Source: Zonotrichia leucophrys gambelii (lineage: Eukaryota; Chordata; Aves; Passeriformes; Passerellidae). From it: a stretch of 64,000 bases of DNA. Position numbers and translations under genes: made by a program. Positions 47,901 to 57,149 of this stretch are shown one piece after another; the stretch's first letter is position 1, and each line of letters begins with the position of its first letter. Location: NCBI RefSeq assembly GCF_028769735.1, contig NC_088177.1, positions 18,544,599 to 18,608,598 of the forward strand, read 5' to 3'. The notes beneath the pieces are model-generated. The model ran no database searches. It was not told the origin of the DNA and saw only the letters and a list, made by a program, of their open reading frames with translations.

Positions 47901-48363
47901 AGGAAAATTTTCAAGTAAAATGTGGAGCACATGATTTTCTTTCACTTACCATCCCATTAAATGAGACCCTTTACTTACAGATCAAGATCTTCTCTAAAGT
48001 TTACTCATATTCCTGCTGTGAGAGCTGAGTGTTTTCTTGGTATCAGGGTCTTTGCAGTTGCTGCTTGATGCTGTGGGATCTGAACCAAAATGCTCTGAAG
48101 TCAGTGAATTCTGTTTCTTACTATGGGAATAATTTTTATCTTCCATTTTGGAGCATAAGCATTAAAGTTTAAGTAGCTTTTACAGCAATAAGTTTGAAGT
48201 AAAATATTTCTTCATCATGCCCTGTAGCTCCTTAAGGTCAAGTAAATCTTAACAACTCTTCCCTTATTATCTTTCCCTTTTCAGGTTCCAAAGGGAGTTT
48301 ACAGAAGGAGCAAAACCAGACTGGACTATTACACGGATTGAACATCCAAGGCTATTAGAATAA
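41592..48363 (+). CDS. MAIP1: MAIP1 (C2orf47), m-AAA protease-interacting protein 1 (248 aa, 5 exons)
   Basis: Five exons (318, 72, 127, 151 and 79 bp) join in phase to 747 bp, or 248 aa plus stop. Residues 1-62 are Arg/Ala/Pro-rich without acidic residues early on, as in a mitochondrial presequence. The conserved domain starts near residue 64 (RRVVVVRITSPF), with FDHEFSIEEFTRGAKQ at about 91-106. DIDAIMY, RIYYDDDGRKFVSILMCFWY and KPDWTITRIEHPRLLE at the C-terminus follow. Family knowledge: MAIP1 binds the m-AAA protease (AFG3L2) in the matrix and promotes safe sorting of EMRE into the calcium uniporter. The protein is shorter than human (about 291 aa, from memory), and the difference lies in the N-terminus. 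ATG 41,592 is the first in frame. The context is ATCATGG, with GC boxes just upstream. Divergent from TYW5. Confidence 0.96.
42025..42068 (-). mobile_element. CR1 3'-terminal scrap
   Basis: TATAGAATCAGTTAGGCTGG resembles the reverse-complemented CR1 3' end. It is interrupted after about 44 bp by a second, independent 3' end. Confidence 0.55.
42069..42520 (-). mobile_element. CR1 LINE 3' fragment in MAIP1 intron 1
   Basis: Starts with CACAGATTCACAGAACAGG and continues with GTGGGTCATCTGCTCCATCC, CTGGGCAATCTGTTCCAGTG, CATCAGTTTCTGCCCATTGC and AGAGATGCTCCAGTCCCCAA, all reverse-complement CR1. It is well preserved, with sense strand minus. Confidence 0.9.
42521..42710 (-). mobile_element. Second CR1 LINE fragment abutting the first
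   Basis: A new copy of the 3' module begins with GAGTCCAACGTATCACC, followed by ACTCCACCACCTCCCTGGGC and AGAAATTCCTCCTGTTGTCC. It belongs to a different CR1 subtype from its neighbour and has the same orientation. Confidence 0.85.
42711..43877 (+). other. Rest of MAIP1 intron 1
   Basis: AT-rich intron with a 14-base A run near 43,143. No other feature is seen. Confidence 0.7.
43878..43949 (+). CDS. MAIP1: MAIP1 exon 2
   Basis: 24 codons, AFSVVSKLLSQRKLDLLEEL and VSAE. Acceptor TTGGTAG, donor GAG|GTAAAT. Confidence 0.95.
43950..45733 (+). other. MAIP1 intron 2
   Basis: 1.8-kb intron. Several short open frames are present, and no recognised gene or repeat. Confidence 0.65.
45734..45860 (+). 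CDS. MAIP1: MAIP1 exon 3
   Basis: 127 bp, VLQVLKEKISLLPDSHRDAL to VRIYYDDD plus one base of Gly173. Acceptor AATTTAG, donor ATG|GTATGT. Confidence 0.95.
46425..46470. repeat. 19-bp-stem perfect hairpin in MAIP1 intron 3
   Basis: CTGGGTCT + CAACTTGAAGT pairs with ACTTCAAGTTG + AGACCCAG around a 5-base loop (TGAGC). A small internal bulge (T opposite TC) separates two fully paired blocks of 8 and 11 bp. Function is unknown. Confidence 0.75.
46866..47016 (+). CDS. MAIP1: MAIP1 exon 4
   Basis: 151 bp, from (G)RKFVSILMCFWYLNGANLP to KKHLLTANY plus two bases. Acceptor CCAACAG, donor GA|GTAAGC. Confidence 0.95.
47144..47791 (-). other. Unassigned 215-codon open frame antisense in MAIP1 intron 4
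   Basis: This is the longest open frame in the window outside the three genes and GC-rich zones. The predicted protein has His/Cys/Leu-rich stretches and a basic C-terminus (KKTGPKTKTEKL). I recognise no domain, see no promoter, and it sits wholly inside an intron. It could be a chance frame or a decayed mobile-element ORF, so it is listed as an ORF and not as a gene. Confidence 0.25.
48285..48363 (+). CDS. MAIP1: MAIP1 exon 5 (terminal)
   Basis: 79 bp. The first base completes Glu223, then FQREFTEGAKPDWTITRIEH and PRLLE, with TAA at 48,361-48,363. Acceptor CTTTTCAG. Confidence 0.95.
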
Positions 48364-48715
48364 ATGCCTTCTTACAGCCTTTTTATGTACCACTGTAATT
48401 GTTTTGATGTAACAAATACCAGGCTTTTGGGGGTCTTTTTTTCCCTTCCTGCCCTTTCCTCCAAAAGAGGGATAAATTTTCTATGTATGATCTCCAAAAA
48501 TTCTTTCTGAAGCTTGCACTGTGCTGCAGTGTTACAGCAAAGCCTTTTCTCTGGAACAGGCTGGTAGAAATTTAATTGGTTCCAGTGCTCATCCAAGGCA
48601 TTTAGACAGCACAGTTTCATTGAGGCAGGTGTAATGGATATGTGATGGATATCAATTTCTTACATTCTGACAAGAAATGGTACTATTTGAAAATAAACAA
48701 CACTTAAATGACTGA
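48364..48715 (+). other. MAIP1: MAIP1 3' UTR
   Basis: About 350 bp between the stop codon and the region just past AATAAA at 48,692-48,697. The end is inferred from the signal. Confidence 0.65.
48692..48697 (+). terminator. MAIP1 poly(A) signal AATAAA
   Basis: Consensus hexamer in GAAAATAAACAAC, 329 bp after the stop codon. Confidence 0.7.
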
Positions 48716-49019
48716 TGGCCTTTCTGAGTTACTTTCCTATGTTTCTTTTTTTTCCCTAGGGACTGTACAATATATAACTGAATAATATGCAAGATGAAAT
48801 AGAGGTAGATGGACTTCTTAGCTTGTCTAGCCTCAGCAGTTCCTTTTGAGGTAATCTTGCTTTTGAATATATTTGAGGTTAAGAAAGTTAGAGCTGCTAT
48901 TTGTATTCGCTACAGGATTGGAGAAAGAAAAAGCTTTTAGCATTGCACTGGGAAAATGGATCAAACATATGTATGTTTTGGAAAATTTAAAAAAACCATT
49001 CCTTTCAATTCAGTAATAT

Positions 49020-49024
49020 ATGGG
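49020..49024. repeat. Left target-site duplication ATGGG
   Basis: ATGGG directly precedes TGTCATGG and recurs at 50,357-50,361 after ACCACA. Confidence 0.8.
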
Positions 49025-50356
49025 TGTCATGGTTTGAGCTTGGCACAGAGCTAGTGCTTCCATAAAAATGTTTTCACTCTGGTGTCTGCTGTGAGATGTG
49101 ACTAGGAATAAGCAAAACAGGCTCTAGCTTAAACATAAAGAACACTTTATTACTTAAACTACAGGAAAATAGGGAAAAACTATAAGGAAAAGGAAAAAAA
49201 AAATTGAAAACCTTACAAAAAAAACTTACTTTCCTCCTCCCCACTACCTGAATTTCTCAATCTGATACATTCTCTCAAAATCACTAACTGCTCAGCTTGG
49301 CACTACACTTTAGTATACTCAAACTTCAGTTTATGAAGAGGAGAGGAGTCTTTTTTGTTCTATAGGCTTCCCCTGGAAACACGCTGAAACTTCGTGTGTT
49401 TCTATGTTACTTCGGCACTGCTCGGAAAGTTCTTTTGCCGCTTGTGACATCTTCCTTCCATGCTCAGTGCTTTCACCACTGTGCATGGACTAGAGCTGCT
49501 TTTAGGGTTGTCTTTTAAGGATGCTTTGTCTCACTCTAAAAAGGCACAGTCTCTGCTTTGGGACATCTGTCCCCCTCATATTTTTCTAACCCCCTGGGGC
49601 TGAGGGGTCTCTATGATGAACCCTCCTGGTTCTGAGGCACTGCCTCCCCCTAAGTGCAGTCTCTGTGTCACAGGAACAAACTGAGTCTATGGCTACAAGA
49701 AAAGTCCAGCCACAAGGCCACTCCAAGCATCTCTCTCTTCACTCAGCCAGTCTTCTTTACGTCTTTCGGGCTAGGTCTTTGTTTCATCTTATCTTTTATC
49801 TCTCTTCTTAGTCAGCTCTGAGGAGGATCAGCATTTTTGCAAGGTCTTAATCATGAAAGAAAGGGGGTTAAAAATCTCAGTCTCTGCCTGTCTCAGAACG
49901 ACGATACTCCCACACGTGCTGCTGCTGCGGCCGGCCGGGCTGCACCCTTCTCCTCCCTTTCTCCTCCTGGGCCGGCTGCTATCACATTCTATCTCGCCGA
50001 CTCTCCCTCCTGGGGGGGGAAATGTCTGCCCGATGTCTCTTGGGGCTGCCCCTCCACCCTTCCATCCTTGAGGGCCTTCTCACCCCCATCTCTGTCCAGG
50101 CCCCGGGCCTATCGCATGGCTGCCCCTCCCCCGCCCAGCAGCAGCGGCTGGACAGGGGAGGGAGATCTGACCTCTTCTCCTCCACGTCTTAAGAGAACCT
50201 CTTAGGGCCAGAGCTCTGCTTTTTAACCCCTGTGTATTCTCGGAGGTGTGTCCAAACCCCACTAGCTAAACCAAGTGCCAGTCTCAAACTCAGAACATCC
50301 ATTAGTTTGACCACAGCATCTCAGAATTCCCACTTCTTCCTGGTCAAACTACCACA
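49025..50356 (-). mobile_element. Solo LTR, 1,332 bp, ERV (probably ERVL-like)
   Basis: The ends are TGTCATGGTTTGAGC and GGTCAAACTACCACA, imperfect inverted repeats that share TGT and GTTTGA. A perfect 5-bp ATGGG duplication brackets the element. On the minus strand a TATA-like TTAAAAAG lies about 130 bp from the right end and AATAAA lies near the left end (49,146-49,151). Transcription is therefore probably on minus. A GC-rich core (about 49,915-50,165) interrupts otherwise AT-rich sequence. No proviral interior is seen. The 5-bp duplication suggests class III (ERVL-like), but the family is unconfirmed. Confidence 0.85.
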
Positions 50357-50361
50357 ATGGG
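50357..50361. repeat. Right target-site duplication ATGGG
   Basis: Exact match to 49,020-49,024, directly after the terminal CA of the LTR. Confidence 0.8.
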
Positions 50362-52357
50362 CAATTCCAAGTTTAGAGAATTATGGAAGAAAGATCAGTT
50401 GAAAACATTAATTTAAAGGGGACCTGACAGTGAAGTTAAGTCCTCTGTTTGAAATGTATGTTAAAGAAATTATCAAATCCTTACAATGAGATGTTGCAAC
50501 TGAACAATTTCCTAGTTGCCACTTTCTCTCTGGTTTCTGGAACATGAGAATCCTGGTGTAAGTAGCTGGAGGCTTTTCTATGCAGATCAACAGGAAATCA
50601 TAACAGGTTTCTTCATCCCCTATATCATCTTCAAATATAAAGCTAACTTTCTGCCAAGGCATGTTGTAGACATTAGTGCAGTGTTTTGAAAGTGTTAAGT
50701 GTAATTACTAAGATTCATAGTAATTGTAATTGAAGGTATAAATTAAATTTTCCATAGTTCAGCTCTTTTGATCCAGTGACTTAATGAGAGGAACATCTAA
50801 AGCTTATCAACTAGTTGATAACATACTTTTGCTGTGAAAGATGTGATTGGAAATTTACATGCACCATTTTATTCTTTTGAAGTTGTTTATGTCTTGTGGG
50901 TTGGAGCCAAAGGGGGCAGCAGTTTGAGGTTTGGGGTTTTTTCCCTGCTTCTGATCTTCAGTTAAAAACTTATCCTGGACACTGCAAATCTCCAACAGAC
51001 ACAGAACTACCCATTGATTTATTGCACCATAAATAAATCAGAAAGGCATATAAATTACTAAGCTTGCTGTATTGGAAAATGGCATTCTCCCCCACTGAAT
51101 AAAACTGGTGTAGTTAAACTGGATTTGTAGTCTCACACTGGTGCCAGTAGAAAAAAACACCACCCTACCCCAGAAAAACCTTCACAAACCAGCCCCAAAC
51201 CCAACTTTTAATGGACAAATGTGGAAGGTTTGCCTCATTTTACCTGCCATCCATAAATTCTCTGTCATAAATTTGATCATCATAGCTATTAATCAGACTG
51301 AAGTGATGGCCACTGAAGGGCATTTGTCGTTTTATGGCATCCACATTTTCTTTTGTGGAAATACTTTCTTCTGTGTCATTTGTTCTAGCAAAACAAGAAC
51401 TTTTGGTTTCTATATTGCTATCAAAAAGTAGCAATAAGCAGTTATTTTAGTTCCTTCAAGCTGGCTCCTAGTGAATATATTTCTCTATGCTATCGAGGTG
51501 GCCAGAAATTCTTATGGCAAAAAGGATGAGTAAAGGGTTAACTTTACTTCATCTCAAAGATGGAGAGAATATTGTCTTGTAATTTGGGGATTTCCAGAGC
51601 TGCCACTCAAATACCTTACTCTAAAAATCATAATGCTATCTTAAGTGTTACAGAATTTGAAAAAAAGACCTAAAGAAAGTGTCTTATTAAAAACATCTGG
51701 CTGATTTGGGAATAATGATGCTCAGCAGGTAACAACAGAGCAGTGTGGGGAGCTCTGTGTCATAGCTTGCTATTGCTCCCAGTTTCCCTTGCTGATCAGT
51801 TTCAGACATCACCTTGGAAATGACAGTGTGTAAGGATAAGGGTGAGCTTCATTTCCCTTCAGTTTCCTTGCCTGGTGTCCATTTCTGTTGCCTAATGCCT
51901 GGGGACAAGTACAATTGTAACTATGGTGTGCAGCCATAATAAATAAATCCCCATTTCAAATGTTTGCAGTTTTAGCCTACAAATGTTTCCATTCAGACCC
52001 CATTAATTCTTGAAAACAATGTTACCAGTTTGGTAGTGATTTTGGGGGTAAAATTCATATCTCTGTTAGCAACACTGACATGTCTGATTGACTTTACACA
52101 GAGCAGTGAGGTGACATGGTCTCTGGACTACAACACGATGCAGATTCAAAGTTCCACACTCTTCTCCCCTGGGCAACGTCATGGTTCTTTAGGTCCGTGT
52201 GGAGTTGGGAGTTTTTTATTTGTTCATCCAAAACTGTGATCATATTTAATAATTCCTGACAGTTGCCTGGCAAAATTTCGATACATGTGCCTAAATCTTG
52301 ACAAGCACTAATTAAATCAGGCCAACAAACCTCCCATTAATTCACACACCCCACTCA
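50362..52357. other. Intergenic AT-rich DNA
   Basis: No gene is recognised. An 18-bp perfect palindrome, TTATCAACTAGTTGATAA, lies at 50,804-50,821. Confidence 0.5.
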
Positions 52358-52370
52358 CCAGTAGATGGCC
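52358..52370 (+). promoter_or_regulatory. Candidate CTCF-type motif, plus orientation
   Basis: CCAGTAGATGGCC fits the CTCF core at 12 of 13 positions, with the last base off consensus. It is weaker than the two sites on the left. Confidence 0.35.
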
Positions 52371-53072
52371 TTGGTCACAAAGCTGTTGTGGCTGGGAAGT
52401 AAGTGATATTAAGGAAACTGTAAGCAGGGTAAAGGATAAAATGGTAGAAGCATTAAATGCTATTTCAATAATTCAGATTTGTCTTATTAAAAAGTCTTGA
52501 TATTTTCCCTGACTTGCATTGTGAGTCAACGATAGTGTCTTGTGTTCTCTCTAAAGTGCCTGCCCTTTTTAAGGTGGCAATTTATCTACATTCTTAATGT
52601 GGGAAAGATGTGCTGTATGTGTGAATTTACACAGGCACCTCTGTGGCTGACAGTGGCAAAGCTAATTTTTAATATTTAAATTTTAAAATATGTTTGTTAT
52701 GTTGATTGTGGGTCCTTTGCCTCCTGTCCCAGCAGTGTCTGATTACTTCAAGGGACACATCCAGCTTTCCCCAGTTTTCAAGACATGTTCAAGCCTGACC
52801 TTATCATCACTACAGGTTATATTTAGTTAATTATTTTGAGGTCTTATGGCTGGAAATCTGTTTAGTAGTAGAAATCATATTGTTTATCACAGTAGTGATC
52901 ATACTCCTTCAAAACTTCACAGCTCTCCTGCTTTTTTTGTTTGTTGTGTGATTAAGCTTAATTTCTGCCTCATGTGCCCTATTGGCTGCAGCTGGGGGCT
53001 TTGAGATTCCTCCTAGGCTGTAGTGACATGATGGCTCACAGCTTAAAAGAGATGGGATACAAGAGTGTGTAG

Positions 53073-53161
53073 TGCTTTTAGTTTCATTTCTCCCTTGTAA
53101 ATGGGTGTGATTTCATTTAAAATGCTTTTAGTTTCATTTCTCCCTTGTACATGGGTGTGAT
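53073..53161. repeat. Two-copy tandem repeat, 50-bp period
   Basis: A 39-base unit starting TGCTTTTAGTTTCATTTC occurs at 53,073-53,111 and 53,123-53,161 with one difference (TGTAAATG versus TGTACATG), separated by 11 bases. Confidence 0.9.
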
Positions 53162-56100
53162 AGCTGATCTCTAGGCACTGACCACATGTAGACACAGGAA
53201 GAGGTATTTAAGAGCTGTTAAAAAAGCAAGCATTGCCTACACAGCTGTGCTTTTGTTCTTCTAAGGGAAAAGCACCTGGGGCAAATGCTGTTGCACAGTG
53301 AGTACTGGCTACCCTAAGTCATAGGAGTTCCCCTCCTTGTCTTTTACCTTCATTTTCCATTGCTGGTGTGCCAGCCTTTTGATATTTGTAGTATTGCCAT
53401 AGGATAGGGGTTGGGTAAGTTCCTGTGAACTTGTGCAACACTATTGAAAACACTCCCTTAATCACAGTGCTTCTCTTAATGTGTGTTTTGTCTGATTTCA
53501 GTGGCTTTTCCTAATATAAAGTTCTCCTATTGAAGTTGTTCAGGGGAAACTGTTCTGCATTTTAATGGCAGCAGACTTCTTTGCTGCCTTTGAAGTTACT
53601 CCATCAGAAATAGAGGGAAGCTGAAGTTAGATATGCTGTATTTTCTTGTGTGCCATTTCAGCCCTCCTCTGCACAAGGCTTTGCACAGTGAGCTTGGTAC
53701 TGTAGTGCCAAGAGGCACCGTGAGGGAAGGGGGCAAGACAGCAGAGAGAAGTGCAGAGGAGGTGCCATTTCACCAAGGATGAAGGCAAGATGATTTCCAT
53801 CTTGCCATAAGGTTCCAGCCCTCCATCTGAGAAGGTAATAAAGCATTTGTACCAATACTTGTAAATATGGTAGGACCACTGTGGCTTGAATTGTAAACTT
53901 ACTGTGAATATACTTAAAAGTTTCAGAAGCAAATCTACAGATCAGATGTTAAGTCTGAATTTGTATCAGCTGCATTAAGACAGTAATTATAACAAAATCT
54001 TTGCATAATTTCTGTTGTGAATAAGGGAGGGCGTTTTCCTTTGTTCATGTTGTTCTATGGTGGTTTTTGTTTGTATTTTGTTTTTTATTCTCTCCTAAAC
54101 ACCAGCAGTTAGTCAAGGCTAGAAAAAGTGTTCATTGCATAAGACATAGCATAGACGTCTAAGGGAAAATTAGATTTTCAGTCATTTTTACATATTTCAT
54201 GTTCTACTTTTAGATTCTGTGTTGGAAAGAAGTGGGGGTTTAATGCCAAATTGGTAACATTGACTGACTTTCTCTGCAGTGAAGTCTGTTGTTTCCTGAT
54301 GGAATCATTTGCATATGTTTTTGCCCAGTTTTCTGCCAGTGCAGCTTGTGCTGCAGGGTCTCCTGCAGTGTACAATTTAATCTCTTGCTTTTATTTCACT
54401 GAAGTATATGGATTTCAGCAGGGGTAGCTGGGTGAAAGTTAGTGCCTGCATTATACTGGAGGTCTGCTTAAGTGATCTAATGGTTCCTCCTGGCAAAGTC
54501 TGTGAAATTAAAATAGCAGAAGTAGAGAGAGGAAGGGGATCAAAGGTGGGTGGTAATGCAGGATTCATATAAGAGGGAAGCTCTATGTATTCTGTCTCTA
54601 GAGCAGAAGCTGAAACAGCCCCGAAATTCAAGAAAGTTTAGAAAACTTGAGAAAAATTATGAGAAGGTTGGTGTTCTGACTGGAGGTTGTTCTCTCAGAT
54701 AAAAGGCAAGAGAACTCCCTTGTACCTAAGGCAGGGAGAATTTCTTGTAGGATTCTGATGTAGTGTCCTGGGTATCAGGAGGAAGCAAATTCTGGTGGAT
54801 TTATAGTGACTTTCCTCAGTTGTGAGAAAGGTCTTTAGAACACTTTATAAAATGAATACACATGAAACCTTCACTTGCAAAAACCAGGGATTAATTCTCT
54901 CCACAGTAGTCACTGCCTTCTCATGAGACTGTCTGATCCATTCAGGCTGTAGTCAAACGGCCTTTGTGACTTACTGTCACACAGCCCTCTTCTTTCCTTG
55001 TAGATCTGGCAGGGGGTATTTGAGAAGATGAGCTGCTGACACTCATTCACAGACACATTATTGCCATTGCAGTCTCAGAATCAGTTGTTTGTCTTTTCTC
55101 AAAACTCTCAGTATCTCTAACAGGCTACCCAAAGCTGAGCATGCTGCTGCAGATGAGCCAACTGTATTTATCCAGTGTGTTGGAATAATTTCCTCTAATT
55201 TCATATTTAAGAGTTCTCAAGCTTAGTTTGCAGGATCAAATTTCTTCTGTTAAGCGTAGTAGCAGAGTGCTTGAGATTTCTCCCCAACATTATTTCTGAC
55301 CCTTTGCACGACCAGTAGGGATTTCTTTCCTTGTTTAGTTAGCTGGGGTTCTTTTGTCCAATCATACGTTACCACCATAGATTTGTTCTCCCCTTGTTAT
55401 TAACCTTGTGCATTCCTACTCTTTCTACTATATTCAGTATGCTCTCCTTTCTTTCTTGTTGCTTTTGCTTTCTTTATGGTTCATTAAGTGATTATTTCTT
55501 TCATCCTGTGCCCAGAAAAAAGATAAAATCTGTGTTTCAAAGATTATGCCCAAAGCTACTTAAAAAAAGATTTGGTGATTCAGACATCCAAAAAATGCCA
55601 GAGAAAGGCCAGCTCTAGTTTCCTGTACTCAGATTTTCATGGGCTCTTATCTTGCTCCCTGTCTGCATGTCTCTGCTGGGACAGGCAGAGCTGTGTCTCT
55701 TGAAGTCAAGGCCTGTCTAGATGCCAGTGATTCTGAAAATTGCCCAGTGTACCATGTCACAGTTGTGTACCCCTTCCTGCACTGATCTCTTGTCATATTC
55801 TTCATATGTAAATTGATACCCCAACTCTCAGTACAGTTTATTTGATACGCAAAATTTCTGTGTCCATTCAAGCACTAATCCAGCCAATTGTTTGAGCACA
55901 AAAGACCTAATTGTTTGCTGTAGCTTCCCTGCTGCTTTACTAAAGCAGTTACCCTTTAACTTGTATTTACATGAGCGTTACTTTTTGCTTGAATTTTTCT
56001 TGAACTTTCACTAGACATTTACTTAAAAAACCCTCTCAGTACCATTTGGGCGTAGTATGAGCTACAAAGCAAAGAGGATTTTAGAAGGATTCATTTAGAT

Positions 56101-57120
56101 ACATAATGTTGCCTGCTTGCTTCTTAGCTGGTTTGCTGGGCTTTGTGGTTTGGAAGAGCTGTTGTGTGGGAGTTTTGAATCGCTTTCTCTTCTAATTTCA
56201 TGTTTGCATTCACAACAGGCTGCCTGTTTTAGTAGTCTTTTATATTTCTCCCCAGTGGACTATATTTCCTGTTTTCTTTGTGAACATCACCATATGTAAT
56301 TGCTTTACCATTCTTGCTTTCTTCCTGAATGATTTGGGAACTATTTTGGAGCCTTTATCCAGATATACATCCCTTTCCCAAGTGTGAGCTCTCTTATGTT
56401 CCCAGGTTAGTCCTGAACAAGACTGTTTTGAAGTCCGCGTATGCACTTTCACATATTTTGTTTTTTCTGGCCTGCCTTTCTGTTGCATTTCCTTGTGGAG
56501 TCTTGACAGCACTATTGCAGTGTCTGTGCTGATGCTGCAGCTGTTTGGAACACACAGGTATCTGAGGGAAGTGGCTTTATGCTGTCACTTCAGTTATTCT
56601 CTGACTGGTAGTCCTGATTATTGATGAAGACCAGATCTAAGTATAGTGTCTTTGTGGATTTGCTTGTGTATTGGTTTTTATGTTTTGGTTTGGATTTGCT
56701 GGTTATGATTTTTGTTTCTTTTTTCCGAATGCTGCATCCAACATCGTATTTCATAAAGTAAATAACTGAATAAATGTAAACTTCTGTCATTGGAGCCTTA
56801 AATGCCTGAGGTGCTTCCTGTTTCATATTCACAGGGCTGAAGTTGCACATAATTAAAATCCTGTCATTTCAGCATGAATTATTTTATTGAATCATATTTT
56901 ATTCACATGCCTTTTCTCTTTCAAGGTTCTCTGGTATGCATCAAACACTTGCACATTAGTTGTACAGTCTGCTGTAGCAGCTTAACTTGGATTAATTTCT
57001 TATGCTTGTTAGTTTGTGAAACAGCTCTGGTTTTGAGTTTTAGCTTCTGTGTTTTCCATGCTTCACTTTCTCTTCTTCTGTTTTTGTTTTTTCCCCAAGA
57101 AATTGTCTAGAAAGATTGTC

Positions 57121-57149
57121 TTTTCAGTAGATACTTTTCAGTAGATACT
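57121..57149. repeat. Short tandem repeat of TTTTCAGTAGATAC
   Basis: Two adjacent copies of a 14-15 base unit. No function is inferred. Confidence 0.7.
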
